Source: Aphelenchoides besseyi
Lineage: Eukaryota; Nematoda; Chromadorea; Rhabditida; Aphelenchoididae
NCBI GenBank assembly: GCA_024699855.1
Contig: JAMPIQ010000003.1
Coordinates: 8,618,001-8,682,000, forward strand
Reading direction: 5' to 3'
DNA length: 64,000 nucleotides
Shown: one piece after another, positions 55,208 through 64,000 of the stretch
Layout: the number at the start of each line of letters is the position of its first letter
Position numbering within the stretch: position 1 is the stretch's first letter
Program-made: the position numbers and the translations under genes
The notes under the pieces: model-generated
Told to the model about the DNA's origin: nothing
Database searches by the model: none
What the model saw: the letters and a program-made list of their open reading frames with translations, nothing else

Positions 55208-55527
55208 AACCTTAGGGCCAATGTTCCAATAAAAAGCATTTAAAAGAAATTTTTTAAAGAAAACTCAGAACTGATAAGAAGATTGAAATAAACGTTACGC
55301 AAGTCTTTGCATTTGATCTTACAACGATGAGTGTTGGACTAAACCCATGACTATACATGTTATGAGCTTGAAAATATAAATCCACAAGACAACACGACCA
55401 TTTTACTGATCAATAGCCTTGGGAACCTCTTCGCACATTAAATTCGAATGACCCGTTTAAATGTGAGAATTCAAATCTCTGAGCCACAAACATTGAAGGA
55501 ACAGTTTCATTTCTGATTGCATTTAAA
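55208..55527. other. intergenic between divergent genes
   Basis: About 320 bases, AT-rich, no feature seen. Confidence 0.5.
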
Positions 55528-56220
55528 ATGTACACTCAAAGTCTATCGTTTGTTTTTGCTGTATTTCTATTCTTATACACTGGGTATTGTGAGGAGTATC
55601 TGAGTATTGCAATCAAAGGTCAATTAGTCTGCAAAGAAATTCCATACGGCACTATCGTACGTTTACTTCTTTCTATTTGATACCCACATTTGATTTAGAA
55701 CATGTCCTTAAGAGAACGTGTTGCGTGAGTAACAACCTCAAGACTGCAAATTTCGTTCTAAACCAAAAGCTTCTCGCAAGCACGTAAAAGTCGAGAAAAG
55801 TTTTGCCGCTGAAGACCGCGCTACCTCGTTCAAAATCCTTTTACTTTAAGGTTATTCATTAGAAAACTGCAGATGTTTTTGTTTGTGCGTAGAGATTGCT
55901 TATGCTTCAGAACGACGATTGCAAGTGTTTAATCCAAAGTTTTTACGAATGGCTTCGCACCGCTTGATTTCATGTATATCGAAGAGGACGGGAAGTTCAG
56001 TCTCAAAGGGTTCACAGAAAAATCTCGATTGTGTGCATCTGTGGCTTGGCGACACAACTGTACAACTGACATAACGATCACTAGGCCCTGCGGTCGAATC
56101 GACATTCCAGAACACTTTGTTTCGGATGGAAAAGTACCTACAAAGATTTTCGATGTAGGTGTTTTCGAATTAACAAACTACCCGCATTGCCGCGATCAGC
56201 AAGATCCGTGCGGTATGTAA
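55528..56220 (+). CDS. transthyretin-like (TTL/TTR) secreted protein
   Basis: Nematode-specific secreted family with a transthyretin-like beta-sandwich. Signal peptide (SLSFVFAVFLFLYTGYC) followed by the family start YLSIAIKGQLVCKEIPYG. Later exons give DGKFSLKGFTEKS, VAWRHNC, CGRIDIPEHFVSDGK and FDVGVFELTN, matching the D-G-x-F-x-L-x-G and I-x-I-P regions. The two exons between 55680 and 55960 are uncertain. Length about 140-150 residues, normal. TTL proteins have been linked to cell-corpse recognition and to neuronal and host-parasite roles. Confidence 0.75.
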
Positions 56221-56513
56221 GCGTCTTCACTACTCGAAAACCTGTCGTTAAAATTTCCATCCAATAAACTTATTCAACGTGCTGACTAAACGGAAGCAAA
56301 ATTGTGAGGCATAGAATATTGACTTGCATGTGTAATTGATGATACGGAGCGTTCTTGGAATGATCAAAAGGTGAAAGCAAATTCACCTGTTTAGCCAAAT
56401 TCAAAGACTCATTTTCCATCTTTACTCCAATATTCTGTGTTGGACACGTCACTAGTTTGCAGCAACAAGCGTAATGAGCATAACATTGCTGTTAGTCTAT
56501 AACTTCTGATTGC

Positions 56514-57869
56514 AATGTTATTCACCATCTATGAGCGTATTCTTTTAACGATAACTGCTGTCTCTGTGACTGCACAATGTTATGTTATTTGGTTGGTTCA
56601 GAAAAAGAGTCCACAGAGCATGAGAAAGTATCGGTAAGTGGAGTCGAATTCATGTACTGACATTTTTTTCAGTTTTTTCCTAAACACGTTCACCATATTC
56701 GACATGTTTTTTACTATCACATTGGGATTCTTGCTCCAGCCTTATCCAATTGCTCCAATCTTCGGATGTTCAGTGAGAGGTATTTCCGCGTATGGCGATC
56801 AATTTCTTGTAAAATTGACGGTTGAATTGGAATATGAATTCAAAACACAAGCGATATTTAGGTTTCAATGGCTATTTCAATTGGAGCAAATGTTATCATC
56901 GCACAAGTAAGAAAAACTCTGGGCATTGAAATAGGTTGATTAGGATTATTGTCTCATTTATCGATGCATTTTGATTTGTGGAAGTAAAAAGATCCACGAC
57001 TTGTATGTCACATGGCAATCAAAGTTGTTTTGGTTCTTAGTTCACCAACTGATAGCCGTGTCATTAGTACGTTGAATGTTATTTGCATTCGATTTCAATA
57101 GGAAATAAATTAACCATCAATTTGCAGGGTATCGGAATGTTCTTCACGTTTATGTCTGATGAGGTTTTAATTGGATATCGGAATATGTGACCATCTTTAC
57201 AGGAAGCTCATGCTTTGTTGAAACAAAAAGGAATTTCGGAAGATAATGCACGTCCTGATGATCCAATAGTTGTTGTGGAGTTTTTTCATTCTTTTACACT
57301 CAAATACTTGGCAACCTTGGTGTTCTCAATTGCGTTCTCTGAACTTTTGTGCATCTTCTTAATATACAAGATTATTGTGACGTTGCGTAAAAACATTGCA
57401 GCGTTCTCGAAAAAGACTTATCGTTTACACTTGGAGCTCATTTTTCTACTTAGCGTTCAATTAGCCACTCCTTTAGTCCTAATCCTTTTACCATTAGTAC
57501 TTGTGCTTCTTATCAAATACATCGGTTTCCATTCCACGGATCTCTTTACAAAGATTGGTTTGACGATGTGAGTTTTCGGAATCAGAAACTACAAACTAGA
57601 AGAGTTTAGGTTGACTTTGTATGCTCCAGTGAACTCTTTTCTGACGATCTTTTTTATTGGCCTGTTATTCTCGTCGTTAAGATACTAACAATAAGATTTT
57701 AGGTCCCTATAGAAAACATGCTTATGAAACGTTCGTCAAGTGGTGGTTCGAAGCGTCGAATTTCACTCGAACTTCACAACATTCTGCTCACAATAAACAC
57801 AACCTGTCAGTACATCCGAGTGTACAGTTAGTTCAAGCACAACAACAGTCGATTGTTGTTTCGAGTTAA
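56514..57869 (+). CDS. serpentine chemoreceptor, Srh/Sri-like
   Basis: About eight exons. Motifs: KKSPQSMRKYRFFLNTFTIFD (TM2 region), LLQPYPIAPIFGCSVRG, CGSKKIHDLY after TM3, FWFLVHQLIAVSL (TM4), KTYRLHLELIFLLSVQLATPLV (TM6, Srh/Sri type) and LYAPVNSFLTIFFIGPYRKH (TM7). A His/Gln-rich tail follows. Introns around 56910-56941, 57060-57127 and 57570-57610 keep frame. ATG at 56514, stop TAA at 57867-57869. Confidence 0.76.
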
Positions 57870-58368
57870 ACTTATGAACTTTTGTAATTTTAGTAGCATT
57901 GTCGTCAACTATCAGTTGACTAAATAAACAACCTTATATTGATGCTTTGAAGTTCACTTACAATACTAAACGACAAAAAACAAACCACAGTTGCTTCTGA
58001 ACTTTGGATTGTACTTCAATTATATTTGCATTAACATGTGGTACGTGGGTGATTGTTATTATCCTTAAAAGTTCTGTTTGTTCAAATAAACTCAATTATT
58101 TGTTTCCTTTGTCAATCTCTTTTTCAAACCATTTTCGATTGAAAATCGATTGATCACCGCAAAGTAGGTGCACATTAAACATCGAAAATGCGCTTATGAA
58201 ATTCGCCTCTACATTCTATTCTGATCCTAATAGCCTTGTTTTTTGAGCTCTGAAAGTGCCATTGAATGCAATTGGCCAAATACATGATCGACTTTATGAC
58301 ACGTTTCATAGTCTCTTGAATCACGGAAGATCTTAATTCTTGTGATAATAATAATCTCTCGTCGTCTA
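57870..58368. other. intergenic, no gene seen
   Basis: AT-rich, with AATAAA-type signals (for example near 57922) after the receptor. Confidence 0.5.
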
Positions 58369-58551
58369 ATGCAAGGAAGTTCAAGCGATTATTCGCTTTT
58401 AGTGAACGATCACGATTTCGACGGTTTTGGACGCAGAAATGAAGCACAAAACAAACAGTCAAAAAAAGTGTCGGAGTGTTCGTGCTCACACGCCTCGAGC
58501 ACACAGTTCATTTTGTACGCAGTCGAGGAGAATCGAACGCTAGAGCAGTGA
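58369..58551 (+). CDS. short polar ORF of unknown status
   Basis: A 60-codon ATG-initiated frame (MQGSSSDYSLLVNDHDFDGFG, ending EENRTLEQ) with even codon use and two closely spaced Cys. No signal peptide, domain or introns. Could be a small gene or an exon of an unseen one. Confidence 0.22.
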   Translation: MQGSSSDYSLLVNDHDFDGFGRRNEAQNKQSKKVSECSCSHASSTQFILYAVEENRTLEQ

Positions 58552-58830
58552 TTTCGTCGTCTAATTCGCCCGCTTTTTCTTCTTGTTATCAAACTCAACG
58601 TCTGTGTTTTTACTTTAAGATTTGTCCTTTTTTGCTTTGGCCTTAAGATCTCTGTGCCTGAAAGCCATCGAAACTGAACGATCGTTCACAGAAACGGGTG
58701 CTTTTTTGTGGACACAATAAAACTTGAGGCCATTTTGGTCGACGAGGCCACAAACTTCATTTGCGTGGAATACTCGTGTGTTGGAATCAAAAGTTCAATT
58801 TAAGAGTTCGTTTTCTACTAAACGATCGAG

Positions 58831-59984
58831 ATGTCGACGATAACGAAAACGATTTCTCGTGAACGTTTATGTCCAATTTGTTCCTCGAAAGCCGATCACG
58901 CTCATTTTGGCGGCGTGGTTAGTTGTAATGGCTGTGCTGCGTTCTTCAGAAGAACAGTCGTTGAGCAGAAGTCATACACTTGCAAACGGAATCTCAACTG
59001 TGTTGTCAAAAAAGGTCAGTTTACACATTTGTGCATTGACATCCTAATTTTTAGAGCGACATAAACGCGGGTGTCAATTTTGTCGATTCCAAAAATGTCT
59101 GAAGAATGGAATGACCGTCGATTCAGTGTTGGCAAAGCCCTCGACTTCGGTCAAATACGACGAGTTCGGCGATGATGCCCTTGTGTTTTTGCTTAAATGT
59201 CGTCGTTCGACTTTCATTATTCGCGGACAAGCAACAGTCGACGTTTATGGTGGACATAAGAATTACTGTAACATGACCGATAAACAGAAAACGGCCAAAT
59301 CATGTGCATTGGCGGTTAGAGCAGAATCCTACGTTCTCTATGAGTTCATTCGGATGGTTGGAATTGCCGACGATAATGAACACGATTTTGCGAATGCTTT
59401 GGTCGACAACTTTCTTCAGCTTTGGATTTCATGTCAATCGGTCTACAACACCGCACGGTATCGGGGCTTTCAAAAAAAGCGAATGTACTGTTTCGACGAA
59501 TCATATCTTGATTGTAACGAAGACTCAGTTATCGACTATTTTCGTCAATACACCGAACTGATGAACCGTAATCTTCTTGGCCGGTAGGTTCAAACATAAA
59601 CGCCTGTTTCAAACTTGAAGTTTAGATTGTGTTTCAAGCTTTTCCTGAAAATTGCAGAAGTTGGTCAGTGTATGGCGACTTATCGCATTTCGGATACAGA
59701 ATTCACGGCTATTCAGTTCATTTTTCTGCTTCAAACGGCCATTCGACTTCATCCAAAGCCACAACGATACAAAGATCGACTCGACTCGTTGTTTCTTGCC
59801 CTAAGGAAATATTACGAAAATAACTACGAAGACGTTGCACAACGTCTTGGCAATTTGATTCTTGGAATGCAGCATCTTCAGGTAAGAAGACGTATTCAAT
59901 TCTCATAATCAAAATTTACAGGACCTGCTTGTCATCGAAGAAGAAGTCTTAATACTGCGACGATTGAATGCAATTCCTCAGTAA
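58831..59984 (+). CDS. nuclear hormone receptor (NHR)
   Basis: Complete: zinc finger 1 CPICSSKADHAHFGGVVSC-NGC, P-box CNGCAAFFRR, finger 2 CKRNLNCVV then, after an intron at about 59014-59055, RGCQFCRFQKCLKNGM. The ligand-binding domain of about 270 residues contains ESYVLYEFIRMVGIADD, VDNFLQLWISCQSVY, TEFTAIQFIFLLQTAIRLHP and a C-terminal helix LQDLLVIEEEVLILRRL. Introns near 59586-59625 and 59880-59921 keep frame. The LBD is divergent, as usual for nematode supplementary NHRs. Unlike the NHR at 43292, no frame slip is present. Confidence 0.88.
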
Positions 59985-60054
59985 TCTCTAAACGTTTGTG
60001 CAATAAGTTTTATATTATTTAAGTCAAAGTTGATGAAATAAATGGTTGTTGCTT

Positions 60055-60375
60055 TCAAGATAACAAGCTGTAACGGTTGTATTCGAATTGAGGAGTCGTT
60101 TTCAATTGAAACTCATCGTGCCCAATTACTCGTAGTTCGATGTCCTTTGTGAGCTGTCCAGATAAATACAGCGATTCTCGTACGCTTATTAAAAGCCAAT
60201 AGGTCTGTGATTCTGTATTTGTAGATAACGTGACTACAAAGTTCAATATTACAGAACCCTTCGACAAAACGTTCTAATCAAATCTACCGGTCTTTTAAAA
60301 TCCGATTATCAACACGTCGAACGCCTTTTTCGACAGCCAAAAACTCCAGTAGGCTGTCTTGATTCAAGATAACGC
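60055..60375 (-). pseudogene. coding-like remnant, unidentified
   Basis: Two minus-strand open stretches with protein-like composition (LLEFLAVEKGVRRVDNRILKD; LLISVRESLYLSGQLTKDIELRV) sit between the NHR and the next receptor and can be joined by a plausible intron. No start or recognisable domain. May be a gene fragment or chance. Confidence 0.2.
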
Positions 60376-60385
60376 CTTTGTCGAA

Positions 60386-61470
60386 ATGGCTGACTTTTAC
60401 GAGGTCCTGGTTCTGATCGGAATATTCGCTGGTTTTTTCGTCAATTTTGTATTGCTGTGGAATGTGCTGAAGAATCGTCGGAATGTTTTCATGAAACAAT
60501 ACAACGATATGGTTATGGTTGAAATCTGCTGGGACTTGTTCTTTTCAATGGAGCAGTTGTTCTCTCAACACGTAAGCTTCAATCGTTGACCATGTTCTTA
60601 CGTGTTTTAGTCATTGATCATAATGAACGGCGTAATCATGTTTCATCCGTCTGGTGCTGAACGTTTTTTTGTTCAAACAAATTGGTTATATTGCAGTTTT
60701 TTTTGTCACATCTTCACTTTTTGCGTATCAATGATGATCCAACCATCTCTCTTCCATTACCGTTATTCGATCCTTAAAGGGCGAGTTGCTTGATCTGTTT
60801 TGGAGCTTAGAAGTCGTTTAGAAATGCGAGTACGTGGATTCTAAAAAGAAATCTCTTGATATCAGTGCAATGTGCATTTGTTGGTGGAACAACGGCAGTT
60901 GTCGGAGTCTACCAATTACGAAAACGATCTCCAGAATATTTGCGAGACTTACTCCTTTCAATGCACTACGATCAGATTGATGAAGTGTATGCCGTTGATA
61001 CGGTTAGTTACTTAAAATATGTTATAATTGTTTATTTACAGCAAGACATTTCAACATTCATATACGTCTTTTTTGGCATTGTAATAGGAGTTGCATCGAT
61101 TTACACAACTTTATTCTACGGTTACAATTCCTATCGACATCTTCAATATTACGCTCAAGAAGCCGAGAATCACAAACTGCAACGACAATTTACGTTTTGT
61201 TTAGCAGCACAAGTTTGTGAAGTTTTCATCGAGATAATCAACTTATTTACAGGCTTTCGTTTCAATTTTCTTTGGGATCTTACCCGTCTGTACAATTGTT
61301 TCTATGGCGTTCTTTCATCGACATTTTGAGTTTCGAGGACTTCTCGTTCCTTCTGCTTTTCTGTCGTTTGCTAACGCGGTTTTGCCTCTTTCATTGGTGA
61401 CGGCTTATCGAGACAGTTTGAAGTCAATGTTGTTAACGAGTAAGCCAAGCCGTATTCAGCCGAATTAGAT
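60386..61470 (+). CDS. serpentine chemoreceptor, Srd/Str-like
   Basis: 7TM receptor starting MADFYEVLVLIGIFAGF. Motifs: NVFMKQYNDMVMVEICWD (TM2), FVQTNWLYCSFFCHIFTF (TM3), SLFHYRYSILK, ILKRNLLISVQCAFVGG (TM4), YIYVFFGIVIGVASIY (TM5), HKLQRQFTFCLAAQAFVSIFFGI (TM6) and FLSFANAVLPLSLVTAYRD (TM7). To keep frame, the intron after GR is only about 26 bp (60785-60810). The intron after LAAQ (about 61212-61252) removes a readable but wrong stretch. Tandem neighbour of no close paralogue in the window. Confidence 0.72.
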
Positions 61471-61753
61471 CTATGTGTATCTAATAACATAAATCTTGTT
61501 AAGAATAAATTGTCTCAGACCAACTAAAATAATCGTGTTACATGGAACATTTGCGTATGCTGACTAGATCGTTCATTTCTTCACTTTGCTATTCTACCTC
61601 ATATGCTTATTAGCAAAATGGCTACAAACACAATTTATGGTTTATAGTTACAAGAAAATGAATACTTCAATGATTGTTTCTATTGAGCTTATCAGAGTTC
61701 ATAACCACAGAAATTTGTGATATTAAAGGTGCAAAAGCTATAGAAAAAGTGAT
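61471..61753. other. spacer between convergent genes
   Basis: Under 300 bases; AATAAA-type signals near 61505 for the receptor. Nothing else seen. Confidence 0.4.
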
Positions 61754-64000
61754 TTAATCGGTTGTGACACTAGCTCCTGCTGCGCTATTCATACTATTCA
61801 GTGATTGAATTCTTCTGAACGCTTGTGCTCGACCGTAGATGTACATCAGAAGCAGAATTATGCCGTTGGATCCATTGAGTAATGCAAAGAGGTAATGCCA
61901 AATGGTGGTTTTCGAACTGAACATCGCTGGATATTGGAGTAGCTAAAACAAAGCAATCAATCTTGAAGCCATTAGTCTGCAAACCCATGGAAATCCCAAA
62001 ACAAACTGCGCAAACAAAACTGCGATAAACAATTGAAGTTTCGCAGATCGTTTGTAATTAGAGCCGGTACTCATTCGAACTGCCGACGATGAACGACCGC
62101 AGATTTTGGTGCACGCTGGAAACATACGAAGACAAAAGATAATAAACGTTATTATCGAATTGAACAACATGATTGAGACGGGAATCAGGACCGCGTAAAT
62201 GATGCTTTGCGGTCGTATCCAACAGCTAAACACGAGAGTCACTATCGACTTAAAACTTACACTCACTATTGATCTCCCCGATAAAAGAAACCATAGTCCG
62301 TGAACCAAATGATTAAACATGTTAAAAACGGAAGAAAAAGCGAAACCGGAAAGCCAATTTGTGGTTTCGTTAGGATTCCAAGCAGATATTCCATTCTCGA
62401 AGACCACGCACACACTCGTATCAGATTCCAAGCTTGAAAAAAGTTAACGATAAGAGCCCTAAAATCTCTCTAAATGTTTATAGCTCGTCGTCCTTACGTC
62501 AAAAACAGATCGTACAATACGGCGGCTGACAACTTGCAAACAATACGCGATCTAATAAACGACTCATCGACAAAGATCAAGAAAATGAGGTAGAAAAGGA
62601 GCATCACACAAACGTACAAAGTGATAAACGAATCGGCCGACGGTCGAAGTGAATTGTTTAGCATTCGAATCAAAATGTTGTTTTTGACTACAGGAATAAT
62701 TCTCGTGCAATAGATCGTGAATAAGATGCACAAACAGGTAGTCGATGCAATCACGAGCCAGAAACCCAAGCGATCCAAAAAGTTGTTACACAAAATCGGG
62801 TCTGTTGAGCTTCTTTGCTTAACATTAAAGATCGAATAGAAGCTTTTAAGAGCATAACTTACAACTAACAAAGCAAAATTCGTTAGATGATTGCAATGAG
62901 CAACAAACTCGCCGTTCTCTTCGCGCATCTCGCATTGTCGTTCTGTCGACCAATCGGTTTTGTCGTACCACGTGACCACCAAATTGCTGTGTGTTGGCAA
63001 ATCCGTTGCATTGAAATTCTTCTTGAACTTCATTCTCGCATTCACACTTCCCGTCTGATTGCCATCCAAAAGTACACTTGTCAACACAATTCCATTTGTT
63101 TCATGAAATTGCATTTTACAACGATCGACATTCAATCTCGAGTTCTCAACATCTTCAGCATTCAGTTGAAAGTTGGAGCTTCTTTTCTTTCGCTTTTGAT
63201 TTCCCTCAGTTTCTTCGTCGTCTTGAGAGAAAAGTTTCGAGCTTCGGAAGATCACGAAGTAAACGCCTCTTGAATCACTAGTCGCCTCGTTGCACAACTT
63301 TGATTTGTCCAACTCAATGGAAGCTACTTGATCGTTTGTTCCTTCGGTTTCTTTAAATTTCTGACCGTCGTCCGCGATTCCCGTCCAACCGTCGTTAGCG
63401 TCTTGGCAATCAACTGATGTTTTCTGAAGACCAAATTGTTCACCGTCGAGATATGTCAAGTCCTCGTTACTTGCTTCAGCAATCGTGTGAATTGTCTCCA
63501 AAAATCTGGAACAAGATGACCACTAATTTCAATGAGTATTCCAACCGATTTCTAGTATTTGAGTTCGCTTCCTCAAACGCTGTCGATTTGACATTCAAAG
63601 CGCCGTCGACTAAACTCAAAATGTTCTTTCGTTGTTCCGAGTTTGCGTCTTTAACATTCGCCATTTTCACCAAAATCCTAGAGACGATGTGCAGATCGTC
63701 GGCTGTCACTGAATCCAATTGCATTTTCTCTTCGATTTTTCCCTTTGTTTCGTTCACAAAACGATCGACGTTAGTTGAGTTGATGTTGTCGTTCTGAATA
63801 TGATCGTATGTCAAGTTATGCGGTGTTCTAACCTTCCAAATTTCGCACAACTGCAATTGCTCTTCTGATTCACTTTCTGTTTCATTGTCGCAGGGATCTT
63901 TTTCTTTGACGACTGTAGGAATCGATGTTGTTGGCAAAATGGTTGGAATATCTAAGACCGATTGAATAATCTTGGGCTTAGAAATCTCAAACCTTGAGGC
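61754..64000 (-). CDS. adhesion G-protein-coupled receptor, 3' part (runs off right edge)
   Basis: From the right edge inwards: a Ser/Thr/Glu-rich ectodomain, a GAIN-type region with many Asn-glycosylation sites (for example NIDS/NST contexts), and a GPS site with WYDKTDWS, two Cys and HCNHLTNFALL at about 62880-62925, where cleavage between Leu and Thr is expected. Then come seven spans: WLVIASTTCLCILFTI; FITLYVCVMLLFYLIFLIF; CKLSAAVLYDLFL; the segments around 62270-62440; AVLIPVSIMLFNSIITF; LQLFIAVLFAQFVLGF; and YLFALLNGSNGIILLLM. The tail ends at 61754. Family includes latrophilins; specific orthology and the N-terminal domains are outside the window. Confidence 0.82.

Noticed and set aside
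1..64000. CRISPR arrays, operon-type bacterial features and rRNA genes
   Set aside because: None seen; sequence is nematode nuclear DNA with spliced genes.

Overview
The window is nuclear DNA of a nematode, most likely a free-living rhabditid. The evidence is dense genes, mostly 30-60 bp introns (gtaagt...tttcag, several GC-AG), large nematode-type serpentine chemoreceptor families, nematode-style nuclear hormone receptors, ShK, transthyretin-like and CHK-kinase genes, and an RTE-type retrotransposon. Species cannot be fixed from the sequence. Gene models below were spliced by eye, so exon edges are approximate.

Layout. 1-6.4 kb is a decay zone: a short histone-H3-like fragment at the edge, an ABCA transporter remnant lacking most of its domains, and a copine gene split by an almost full-length RTE element flanked by a 12-bp target-site duplication. 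6.4-9.2 kb has two small unknown genes around an AT-rich block with an inverted repeat and a tRNA-like sequence. 9.8-25.5 kb holds a multi-pass membrane protein, a broken receptor, a pepsin-like pseudoenzyme, an Srh-like receptor, an S28 carboxypeptidase, a neuropeptide-like precursor, Sra-like and Srd-like receptors, a CHK kinase-like gene and an alpha-1,3-fucosyltransferase. 25.5-27.8 kb is a cluster of four CS-alpha-beta (defensin-like) genes. 28-36 kb has a UGT scrap, a carnitine/acylcarnitine carrier, a 7TM receptor, tRNA-Phe, a large ShK plus Cys-repeat protein and a single-pass membrane protein. 35.7-54 kb carries four Srd-like and one Sra-like receptor, a second pepsin-like pseudoenzyme, a P450, a nuclear receptor, small secreted genes and a Gly/Tyr-rich microexon gene. 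54-64 kb has a chimeric pepsin-lobe protein, a transthyretin-like protein, two more receptors, a second nuclear receptor and an adhesion GPCR running off the right edge.

Taken together this looks like an environment-facing accessory region: chemosensation (about a dozen 7TM receptors), secreted defence or gut proteins (defensin-like, ShK, Gly/Tyr peptide, pepsin-like, S28), detoxification (P450, UGT scrap, CHK) and fast turnover (pseudogenes, tandem duplicates, retrotransposition). The carnitine carrier and tRNA-Phe are the clearest housekeeping genes. Several coding-looking genes contain single-base frame slips, which could be real decay or assembly error.
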